A stretch of DNA of 64,000 bases from Bartonella birtlesii IBS 325. GTDB lineage: Bacteria > Pseudomonadota > Alphaproteobacteria > Rhizobiales > Rhizobiaceae. Below the pieces are notes generated by a model. It was not told the origin of the DNA, did no database searches, and saw only the letters and a list, made by a program, of their open reading frames with translations. Positions 1 to 7,484 of this stretch are shown here, piece after piece; the first letter of the stretch is position 1; the number at the start of each line of letters is the position of its first letter. The position numbers were made by a program, and so were the translations under genes. Where the stretch lies: assembly GCF_000273375.1 (NCBI RefSeq), contig NZ_CM001557.1:1062367-1126366 (forward strand), in the 5' to 3' direction.

Positions 1-149
1 TTTTGCCGTATAATGAGGAAGGTGGGAAAGTCGGCTAGAGTTTTCTGTAAAGTCGATCAAAAGAGCAAGAATAAAAATACCCCAAAAAAATAACAGATTG
101 TTTTAAGATAACGTGTAAAGAAATATTGTCCAAGCGTCCATCCAATCAT
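1..149 (-). pseudogene. lptG: LptG, LPS export permease, 5' part only and frameshifted
   Basis: LptG is the inner-membrane partner of LptF in the LptB2FG ABC transporter, which extracts LPS and passes it to LptC/LptA. The ATG (147-149) overlaps the lptF TGA as ATGA, the usual coupling. The frame opens MIGWTLGQYFFTRYLKT but stops at 57-59 after 30 codons. One base further along, the reading continues with an LIDFTE motif and then SSRLSHLPHY, which is typical of rhizobial LptG. The frame change falls at C4/A7 (80-90 on the plus strand). One extra base there restores a single reading frame to the window edge. Since LptG is normally essential, a sequencing error or slippage rescue is as likely as true inactivation. 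The gene continues beyond base 1. Confidence 0.75.
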
Positions 150-1336
150 GATATTTTATCCGTGGGATATTGAGATTTTCGGTGGACAAATTTGCTTTTC
201 ACTTTTTGAAAAATGATTTGAAGACTCTCGTTAAGTTTTGTGGGGATACCAATTGTATGATTGGTCAAAAGCATGAAAGAAACCAAAGCACTCATTCCTA
301 TAGGAGTTATATAAAGAAGAGGAACATATGCAAGATCACTCTTTGCTTTTTCAGCAAAAAAATATCCCATCCAATAAACAAGTAAAGAAAAAGCAATCGC
401 AGAGAAATTTACAGAATTACGTGCTTGTCGATATGAGCGCGTATCTCCTGATACTGCTAATGCAATGAGTGAAAAAACAACAGGATAGAGCCATTCTGTA
501 AGTCTGCGGTGAAATTCAGCTTTATATTGGAGTGGTTTCCTTTGATAATAGGGGTCTTTAGGGTTAGGGCTTAGTAAATAAAGAAGAGGTTGATCTTTTG
601 GATAAAGTGTAGGTGTTTTATCGTTGGGGATAAATTCACCCAAGCTAAAGGTATAAGAGCTGAATTGAACAATTGAAACGCTGTCATTTTGATGATTGAT
701 TCTTTCTATTTCGCCGTTATTGAGAACAAGAAAATTACCACTTTTATTGCTAACAATTGATGCATTTGTTGCATAATAAAAAAGATCATTTTTAGGATCA
801 CGTTGATCAGCAATGAAGAGACGCTCAAGGGTTCCGTTTGGATTTCGTTCACCAATTTCTATGTAAAGATTGTTGGCAAGTTTTTGGAAACTTCCTTCAC
901 TGATAAAAAGATTAATAAGATCAACATGGGCACTTGCTAGCATTTGTCGCATGTTAAGGCGTGCTTGAGGAACAACAAAATTGGCTATAAAAAAGGAAAG
1001 ACATGATGCAACAATAGCAAGAAGAAGAATTGGTCTCCACATAGTACTTTTAGGAAAACCAGAGGCGCTGATGATGGCAAGCTCTGAATCTTGATTCATC
1101 GCCGAAAGGGTATTTGTAATTGCGATTACTAATGCAAATGGAATAACAAGAAAAATAACAGGGGGAACTAATGAGAGTGAAAACTGCAAGACTGTTAGGA
1201 GCGTTTGTCTACTTGTTGTAAGAAAGTTTATTCGTGCAAGAATTTGTACTGTCCAGCTGATACCAACTGCTGCAATCATGACAGCACTAAATAAGATAAG
1301 AACACGTTTTAGAATGTACAATTCAATAATACGCAT
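146..1336 (-). CDS. lptF: LptF, LPS export ABC transporter permease
   Basis: This is a 396-residue YjgP/YjgQ-family permease, the usual family length. With LptG and the LptB ATPase it moves lipopolysaccharide out of the inner membrane. Visible: N-terminal membrane segments (about residues 10-30 and 50-75), a conserved cytoplasmic stretch with SASGFPKS near residue 90, a third membrane segment, a periplasmic beta-jellyroll-like region (about 130-265), and three C-terminal membrane segments from about 285. The lptG start overlaps its stop by 4 bases, so the two are translationally coupled. Upstream, divergently, lies holC; the pepA gene that commonly sits there in rhizobia is not visible. The identification is firm by family features. 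Confidence 0.93.
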   Translation of the reverse strand: MRIIELYILKRVLILFSAVMIAAVGISWTVQILARINFLTTSRQTLLTVLQFSLSLVPPVIFLVIPFALVIAITNTLSAMNQDSELAIISASGFPKSTMWRPILLLAIVASCLSFFIANFVVPQARLNMRQMLASAHVDLINLFISEGSFQKLANNLYIEIGERNPNGTLERLFIADQRDPKNDLFYYATNASIVSNKSGNFLVLNNGEIERINHQNDSVSIVQFSSYTFSLGEFIPNDKTPTLYPKDQPLLYLLSPNPKDPYYQRKPLQYKAEFHRRLTEWLYPVVFSLIALAVSGDTRSYRQARNSVNFSAIAFSLLVYWMGYFFAEKAKSDLAYVPLLYITPIGMSALVSFMLLTNHTIGIPTKLNESLQIIFQKVKSKFVHRKSQYPTDKIS

Positions 1337-1733
1337 AAATAGGGTAACATCCTCATGTCTTTAATCTAGAAACAAGTATTCTACACTGCCTTAAATGAAA
1401 AATATAACCAAAATTTAAAATATTTTATATCTTTTGCATATTATTTATAAAATAAAGAATGTAGAATTATGAAATAATTTCAACCCATTGTGCCATACAT
1501 TATATTTTATTTTTAGCGATAGATTATAGAGAAGTAAGAAAATAAGCTGATATAAATCTTTTGTTGTACGCAAGAAATGATAATTTGTTTTTTTTCTCTC
1601 TTTAGTGCATATGAAAAAACAAGTAATGCATATTGCTAAGAAAAGAGGGAGCATTATATTTTTGACCAGTTCTTTTTATGATGGAGATGGTAGACATTTC
1701 TCCTCAAATATATTGATTTTTTTATAAAGAGCG
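1337..1733. other. Divergent intergenic region lptF/holC
   Basis: About 400 AT-rich bases separate the divergent lptF and holC genes and should hold both promoters. Short open frames exist here, including 69 codons on the minus strand, but they are rich in Phe, Leu and Lys and show no motif. I see no trace of pepA, the aminopeptidase gene often found at this position in related bacteria. Confidence 0.5.
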
Positions 1734-2195
1734 ATGAGGGCTAAGAGGGTGGATATTTTATTCTATCATTTGACGCAATCAACGCTGGGGGATATTTTGC
1801 CAACGTTGGTGGAACGTGCATTAATCCGTTTTGGTAAGGTCACAATACAATGTGTGAGTAGAGAACAACGCGATGCTATAGACATGCGTTTATGGACCTA
1901 TTCTGATGAAGCATTTATTGGACATGGGACAGAGTGTGATCAATATCCAAATTTGCAACCTGTTTTTCTGACCACAGGACAGGAAAATCCGAATGATTCC
2001 AAGATACGTTTTCTCATAGAGGGAGCTGTTTGCTCGGATATTGAGGCTTATCAACGGCTTGTCGTGATATTTGATGGTCAAAACGATGAACAGTTGAATT
2101 TTGCTCGGGTGCAGTGGAAAAAATATAAAATGAAAAATCATAACTTAACTTATTGGCAGCAGACTGAAGATCGCAGTTGGGAAAAGCAGGGTTGA
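1734..2195 (+). CDS. holC: DNA polymerase III chi subunit
   Basis: HolC (chi) links the clamp loader to SSB during replication. The 153-residue product starts with a short basic lead and then ILFYHLTQSTL, the usual chi N-terminus. It carries the family blocks DAIDMRLWTYSDEAFIGHGT, PVFLTT and RFLIEGA, and ends with a WKKYK...NLTYWQQ stretch. Length matches alphaproteobacterial chi proteins. The start at 1734 has an AAGAG close upstream. It lies divergent to lptF and upstream of a small membrane-protein gene. Confidence 0.9.
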   Translation: MRAKRVDILFYHLTQSTLGDILPTLVERALIRFGKVTIQCVSREQRDAIDMRLWTYSDEAFIGHGTECDQYPNLQPVFLTTGQENPNDSKIRFLIEGAVCSDIEAYQRLVVIFDGQNDEQLNFARVQWKKYKMKNHNLTYWQQTEDRSWEKQG

Positions 2196-2320
2196 TGTGT
2201 GTCGCGCCTGTTATTTTTATAAGATTGATAAGAATAATGAATCCAACATTCTTTATCGCGGAAGGATTAGAAGGAAGATCGTTGGTTTTTATCATGACTT
2301 TCTTTTAAGGGACTAAAAAT

Positions 2321-2614
2321 ATGGCTTATAATCAAAAAATAACGGTAATAATGATTGTTGATCGAATTTTGCTTGTTTTGTGGGCTGTTATGTTAGCTTT
2401 TTTTTGCGTTTCATGGTTAGGTACAACGCACATTTTATCGGGAATATTTCCGGCTGCTTATATGAGCAATATCGCAGATATGTTATTTTTTGTTTTGAGT
2501 GCACTGTTTGCTGGAATATTGTGGTTGAGTATACCTCAACCAATGTCTTGGAAAATGAAACTGGCGGCATTTATGCCGCCAACGCTCATTTTACTCCTTT
2601 TTATCACATTTTAG
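2321..2614 (+). CDS. Small membrane protein, function unknown
   Basis: The 97-residue product has three predicted hydrophobic segments (about residues 10-32, 50-70 and 78-97) and almost no charged loops. I recognise no family. A plausible ribosome site (AAGGGACT) lies about 8 bases before the ATG. Its stop overlaps the convergent transporter gene by 4 bases (2611-2614). It follows holC by about 125 bases and could be cotranscribed with it. Confidence 0.6.
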   Translation: MAYNQKITVIMIVDRILLVLWAVMLAFFCVSWLGTTHILSGIFPAAYMSNIADMLFFVLSALFAGILWLSIPQPMSWKMKLAAFMPPTLILLLFITF

Positions 2615-3900
2615 TTGGAGATTTCATCTTCCGTAAATCCCACAAAGCAAATCAGTGAAATAAAAGAAGCAAGGAGCAAATAATAACCAATATAAGAAGT
2701 ATCAAAATTTTGCACCAAATATTCGGCAATATAAGGTGCAAGAGAGGCACCTACGATCCCAGACAAATTAAACGTTATAGAAGAACCCGTGTATCGAATT
2801 GCTGTTGGATATGGCGAAGCCAAAACAGCACCAAGAGGACTATAGATCATCCCCATGATCGACAAACCAATGATAGACATGGCAAGAATTCCTATAATTC
2901 CAGAATTTAGAAAATAAGGAATTGCGAAAGAATAGATACCGGTAATTATTGTGACAAAAATCATCAAAGTCCTACGCTTAATACGATCAGCAAGTTTTCC
3001 GGTTATAACGGTAAAAATTCCACAGAAAATAGCACCAATCATTTCTACTTGGAGAGCCTGATGATATGGTAATTCCAGGTGATTTGTTGAATAGCTTAAT
3101 AAATATGCCGTGACCAAATAAAATAAAACAAATGTTGCCATACCAGCAAATATTCCAAGAAATAGGATTCGCGGACATTTTAAAAAGACATCAATTATAG
3201 GAATTTTAACACGTTCTTTACTTTCAAGATTTTTTTTGAATTGAACTGTTTCATTGATTGAAAGACGAACCCACAATCCTACAATCATAAAAATGATTGA
3301 GGCAATAAAGGGAATACGCCATCCCCACGCTAAAAGTTCAGCGTGATCAAGAAAGTGCAACAAACCTAAATAAACTATAATAGATAAAAATAAACCAATT
3401 GGAACGCCCAATTGTGGAAACATTGCATACCATCCGCGTTTTTCTGGAGGAGCATTTTCTGTTGCAAGTAAAACGGCTCCACCCCATTCTCCTCCTAATC
3501 CCATTCCTTGTCCAATACGGCACAGGGTTAAGAAAAAAGGCGCCCACCAACCAGCTGTTTCATAGGTGGGAAGCAGGCCAATGATAACGGTTGATAGACC
3601 CATTGTAAGAAGGGAAGCAATAAGTGTTACTTTCCTTCCAATTTTATCTCCAAAATGTCCAAAAAGAATTGATCCAAAGGGACGCGCAAAAAAAGCTGCT
3701 CCAAAGATTAGAAAAGATTGCAAAATGGCAAGTTGGTCATTTTGCGTTGGGAAAAACACATGAGGAAATATAAGGGCTGCAGCAGTTGCAAAAACATAAA
3801 AATCAAAGAATTCAATTGTGGGACCAATAAGACTTGCAAATAAAATTCGGCGAGGAGAATTTCTTTTGCTTATATCCTTTATTTCTGAGTTTATAGACAT
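2611..3900 (-). CDS. MHS-family MFS transporter (metabolite:H+ symporter)
   Basis: This is a 429-residue, 12-segment major facilitator of the metabolite:H+ symporter type (ProP, KgtP and ShiA relatives). The first segment has the MHS signature IGPTIEFFDFYVFATAAA. Loop 2-3 has the MFS motif GHFGDKIGRK, segment 4-5 has RIGQGMGLGGEWGGAVLL, and loop 8-9 repeats GKLADRIKRR. The substrate cannot be told from sequence; small organic acids or osmolytes are typical. I chose the ATG at 3898-3900 over one ten codons upstream because AAAGGGA lies about 10 bases before it. A long non-coding stretch separates it from the divergent autotransporter gene. Confidence 0.85.
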   Translation of the reverse strand: MSINSEIKDISKRNSPRRILFASLIGPTIEFFDFYVFATAAALIFPHVFFPTQNDQLAILQSFLIFGAAFFARPFGSILFGHFGDKIGRKVTLIASLLTMGLSTVIIGLLPTYETAGWWAPFFLTLCRIGQGMGLGGEWGGAVLLATENAPPEKRGWYAMFPQLGVPIGLFLSIIVYLGLLHFLDHAELLAWGWRIPFIASIIFMIVGLWVRLSINETVQFKKNLESKERVKIPIIDVFLKCPRILFLGIFAGMATFVLFYLVTAYLLSYSTNHLELPYHQALQVEMIGAIFCGIFTVITGKLADRIKRRTLMIFVTIITGIYSFAIPYFLNSGIIGILAMSIIGLSIMGMIYSPLGAVLASPYPTAIRYTGSSITFNLSGIVGASLAPYIAEYLVQNFDTSYIGYYLLLASFISLICFVGFTEDEISN

Positions 3901-4575
3901 GAATAAAATGTCCCTTTCAGTATATAACAAATCAAATTACAAAATTGAACTACTATAATTATAAAAATTTCAGATCAGTGTCGAGTCAGTATTATTATTC
4001 TGCTCTTCGTAATAAACAATGATTATCGAATGAGGAGCATGTTCAAATGCCTATATGTAGACATTTTTGCAATGTCATAAAAAATAGAAATATATTTCTA
4101 TAAACGCTGCAATCTCTTTAATTTCATATTTTTGTTTTCTTTAAAATATGGATATTGGGGGGCCTATTTAGAGGTTAATCTAATTTTTGAGATCAATGTT
4201 GAGCATCTTAAAAATCTTTTTATAGATGCAATAAAAACACTTTTTAGGCGTATTAATAAAATATTTTCACCATTTATTATGTAAGCATTTAAAAACATAT
4301 ACTGCAGTGCTCAGTGAGTCAGAGTTTGGTGTATTGAATGATTCTCATACGGATATGTAATCTTAATGATAGGATATTGGGTAGTTATTGTTTGGTATTT
4401 TTATTATGCACTTTTTTCACGGTGCAGAATTTTCTTCTTTGTGCTTTTTATTAAAAACATCTGATGAGATCAGAGAAAATATTTGGGACAATTATAACAA
4501 CTTTAGGTTGAAAATATATTTTGTAGAGCTAATTACATTTGACATCTGCTCAAGTGTGTAGGGGAGGGTATAGCT
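3901..4575. other. Long intergenic region upstream of the autotransporter pair
   Basis: This 675-base AT-rich stretch has no convincing gene. It must hold the promoters of the divergent MHS transporter and the first autotransporter. It contains a perfect 18-base palindrome at 4084-4101 (listed separately). A GGGGAGGG ribosome site lies at 4561-4568, just before the autotransporter ATG. Confidence 0.5.
4084..4101. promoter_or_regulatory. Perfect 18-bp palindrome, possible operator
   Basis: The sequence ATAGAAATATATTTCTAT reads the same on both strands. It lies about 180 bases upstream of the MHS transporter start and about 475 bases upstream of the autotransporter start. The symmetry suggests a dimeric regulator site, but AT-rich DNA produces such palindromes by chance, so no regulator is named. 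Confidence 0.3.
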
Positions 4576-7134
4576 ATGCAATATAAGTGGAAAGCAAGTT
4601 GTTGGGCATTCATGGCGTGCTGCTGTTTTGTGCAAACAGCTGCTGCAAGTGAAGGAGGGGGAAAACTTTCTTGTCAGTCTTCATATAAAAATGGCCAAGC
4701 TTTTCATAGTCGCTATAATGAGGACATGAAAACAAAAGAGTGTATAAAAGCTAAGGCTTCTAACAGTGATTTTGTTACGAGAATGTCTAGTGGATCAGGA
4801 TCTTTTGAAAAGCCTAATGGTGTTAGCACGAGTAAAAATACTGGAAGATTGATCAAAAGACAACAAGGGGAGAATAGCAATAGTGATACCAATGCTGGAT
4901 GGAATATGCAAACAAGCAATATTGCAGCACTTAAAAGTCCTGAACTTATTTTTGTTAAGGATGGAGCTCTTCTAGAAAATTTTGTACTCGATAATAATGG
5001 AAAAGCTTATATTTCTAATGATGGTGAGAAAGATGAGCCAGGGCGGTCTATCAATAACACAGTAAAGAATGGTGCAGAGATTTATGTTTATGCGGGAGGT
5101 TTAAGTGAGAATAGCAAGATTGAACATGGTGGAATTGAAAATATTCAAGCTTTAAAGGGCAAACAAGGCTTTTCAAAAAATGCTATCGTTAAAGAAGGTG
5201 GACAGCAAAGTGTAGGGAATGGCGGAAAAGTAGAGGGAACTGAAATTTATGGAGGTGAACAACTTGTTTTCGGGGAGGGAGATGTTGGAGGACAAATTCA
5301 AGAGAGTAGTGCTTCTAATACCGTTATTTATGGTCAAGGTGAAACACTGGGTCAACAAAAGGTATATGATGGGGGAATAACTTGGAATACGAAAGTTATG
5401 AGAGGTGGTGTACAAGAAATTGCAAAAAAATCTCAAAGTGCAAAAAATGGTGGTTCTGCCTTTAATATACAAATTTTTGGTGGTGGTAAACAACGTGTTT
5501 TAGAAGGGGGGAAGGCTGTTGATGTCACTTTAAATGAAACTGCTCTTCAAGAAATATATGCTGATGGATTTGTAAAAAATTTAACAATGAATGATGAAAC
5601 AAAGTCACTTGTACATTCTGGAGCAACCTTAGAAGGCAAAACCTTGCTGAATCATTCTGCACAGCTTCATCTTTATGCTGAAAATGAGAAGAATCGTACT
5701 ACAGTAGAAGACATTATTTTAAATGGAAAAGATACAAAGCTATACTCTATCACCGATGCATTTGATGGAAAAAGCTCTCTCATTCAAAAATTAAGTGGTG
5801 AAGGGAGTGTTATTTTTGCATTTACTGGCTCTGATCCATATTACTCTCAGCTTCATGTTAATAATCTTTCTGGAAATTTACATTTCGCGTTCAATACCAC
5901 TATTGCACAGAACCGTGGTGATTATCTCTTCGTTGAGAATGGTAAAGGGAGTCATACAATAAGTGTTGCTGATTCCGGGGTTGAAATCACTGATCCTTCT
6001 TCAAATAAGCGTGATTTAATTACAGATCAAAGCGGTGGAGCTCATTTTACTCTGGCAGGTCTCTCTGGTGAAGATATTAATGCTATTGATGGTGGAACTT
6101 ATATGTATGGTTTGAAACAGAGAAAGAACGAAAATGGAAAAATTTGGTTTTTATCTGCTGACCGCATTGATAATCCAGGACCTCTCGATCCGATAGACCC
6201 GTTGGTTCCTGGTGGGCCAACAACAACTCCTTCAGTTGATGCAGTACTCTCTACAGCGGTAGTTCCTGGGCTTATTTTTAACAATGAATTGGAAATTGTA
6301 CGTACCGGAAGAGGAATTCTAGACCAAAACAGAAAAAATGTAAATTTATGGGCTTATGCGATTAAGAGCAGAGAACGTGTTGCTACAGATCATACACATT
6401 TTAAGCTTGAGCAGACAGGTATCGTGTTTGGTGCTGATCAGTTGAATGAACTGACGCATGGAGATTTGTATGTTGGTGGTTTTGGTAGTTATGATCGAGG
6501 ACGCGTTACACATGCACGAGGTGGTGATAGCAATCTAAACACTTACAGCATTGGAGCTTACGCAACTTATTTTGATTATCGTGGATGGTACTTGGATGGT
6601 GTTTTGAAATATAATTATTTCCGAGATAATCTGAAAGCCATTTCAACGAATGGTTTAGTTGTTCAAAGCGATTATAATCAGTGGGCGATAGGTGGATCGT
6701 TTGAAATAGGCTGTCGTTTCGAGCCAGCGCAAAACACTTGGATGCAGCCTTATATTAAATTAACAGGTTTACAGGTTGAAGGAAAAAAAATCACGCTTTC
6801 TAATGGAATGACAGCTAATATAAATCCATTAACTTCATTACGTAGTGAAATTGGGTTAACCGCAGGGCATGAGTTTATTGTGAATGCAGACACTTCATTA
6901 ACGGCTTACATTATGGCAGCTTGGTTGCGTGAAAATATAAACAATAATCATACGACAATTAATAACCGGCATAAATTTATCACGGATTTGTCAGGAAATG
7001 CGGGTAAATTAGGAATTGGTGTAAACAGTTTTGTGAATGATAAATTAACGCTTTATGCAGAAGCACGTTATTTAAAAGGACACAAGATCAAGCAGTCACT
7101 TCAGGGTATTTTAGGACTACGCTATAGTTTCTAA
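4576..7134 (+). CDS. Autotransporter adhesin-type outer-membrane protein 1
   Basis: This is an 852-residue type Va autotransporter. A signal peptide (about 1-24) has an unusual Cys-rich core (ACCCF) and ends in QTAAA. The passenger (about 25-530) is built of Gly-rich AIDA/pertactin-like repeats of the form GG-x-Q-x-V-x3-G, as in GGKQRVLEGGKAVDVTL, expected to form a beta-helix. A GGTYMYGL block precedes a Pro-rich linker (about 532-556). The C-terminal beta-domain of about 295 residues has LEQTGIVFGAD and GGFGSYDRG and ends in LRYSF, the terminal-aromatic signal for the BAM complex. The Bartonella Iba and BafA autotransporters share this layout; I cannot say which, if either, is the orthologue. 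A tandem paralogue follows. Confidence 0.88.
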   Translation: MQYKWKASCWAFMACCCFVQTAAASEGGGKLSCQSSYKNGQAFHSRYNEDMKTKECIKAKASNSDFVTRMSSGSGSFEKPNGVSTSKNTGRLIKRQQGENSNSDTNAGWNMQTSNIAALKSPELIFVKDGALLENFVLDNNGKAYISNDGEKDEPGRSINNTVKNGAEIYVYAGGLSENSKIEHGGIENIQALKGKQGFSKNAIVKEGGQQSVGNGGKVEGTEIYGGEQLVFGEGDVGGQIQESSASNTVIYGQGETLGQQKVYDGGITWNTKVMRGGVQEIAKKSQSAKNGGSAFNIQIFGGGKQRVLEGGKAVDVTLNETALQEIYADGFVKNLTMNDETKSLVHSGATLEGKTLLNHSAQLHLYAENEKNRTTVEDIILNGKDTKLYSITDAFDGKSSLIQKLSGEGSVIFAFTGSDPYYSQLHVNNLSGNLHFAFNTTIAQNRGDYLFVENGKGSHTISVADSGVEITDPSSNKRDLITDQSGGAHFTLAGLSGEDINAIDGGTYMYGLKQRKNENGKIWFLSADRIDNPGPLDPIDPLVPGGPTTTPSVDAVLSTAVVPGLIFNNELEIVRTGRGILDQNRKNVNLWAYAIKSRERVATDHTHFKLEQTGIVFGADQLNELTHGDLYVGGFGSYDRGRVTHARGGDSNLNTYSIGAYATYFDYRGWYLDGVLKYNYFRDNLKAISTNGLVVQSDYNQWAIGGSFEIGCRFEPAQNTWMQPYIKLTGLQVEGKKITLSNGMTANINPLTSLRSEIGLTAGHEFIVNADTSLTAYIMAAWLRENINNNHTTINNRHKFITDLSGNAGKLGIGVNSFVNDKLTLYAEARYLKGHKIKQSLQGILGLRYSF

Positions 7135-7233
7135 ATATAATTTTGTAATTGATAAGCTGTAAAAAAAATATTTTGTCAGTGTTAAGACCTCATAGGAATG
7201 TAACAACTATGAGAATGAGCTTACGCCTTATTC

Positions 7234-7257
7234 ATAAAGTAAGGTTGTTTACTTTAT
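7234..7257. repeat. Inverted repeat, 9-bp arms
   Basis: ATAAAGTAA and TTACTTTAT pair perfectly around a 6-base loop (7243-7248), about 100 bases after the first autotransporter stop. There is no clear T-run, so this is either a weak terminator or a protein-binding site. Confidence 0.45.
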
Positions 7258-7273
7258 CCATTATTAAAAATAT

Positions 7274-7310
7274 TGCAAATTATGCCTTAAATATTAGGAC
7301 ATAATTTGCA
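7274..7310. repeat. Inverted repeat, 11-bp arms, possible terminator or operator
   Basis: TGCAAATTATG (7274-7284) pairs perfectly with CATAATTTGCA (7300-7310) around a 15-base loop and is followed by TTTTAT. It could end transcription of the first autotransporter, or be an operator for the second gene, whose ATG is about 175 bases downstream. Confidence 0.5.
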
Positions 7311-7484
7311 TTTTATGAAATTAGACAAACTTAGAATCAAAGATCTTCTTATGATTGCAATGTTAAATAGTACTCCAATAAATTGTATTTAGACATAAAT
7401 AAAACACATTATGATACAATCAAAAATGAGCTGCCTGTGCAAGAGCAGGATGTTTATCTAATAATTGAGAATGGAGTGTGGATA

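Larger units (their letters stand above)
7135..7484. other. Spacer between autotransporter genes
   Basis: This 350-base spacer has no gene. The second gene's frame stays open upstream to a TTG at 7383, but no signal peptide would result from that start. Two perfect inverted repeats lie side by side here (7234-7257 and 7274-7310, listed separately), between the stop of the first gene and the ribosome site of the second. Confidence 0.5.

Noticed and set aside
1445..1654. 69-codon minus-strand frame in the lptF/holC gap
   Set aside because: Phe/Leu/Lys-rich, no ribosome site or motif; typical of chance frames in AT-rich DNA.
7383..7484. TTG start giving autotransporter 2 a 34-residue extension
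   Set aside because: The extension has no signal-peptide character, while the ATG at 7485 has GGAG upstream and begins a proper signal peptide.
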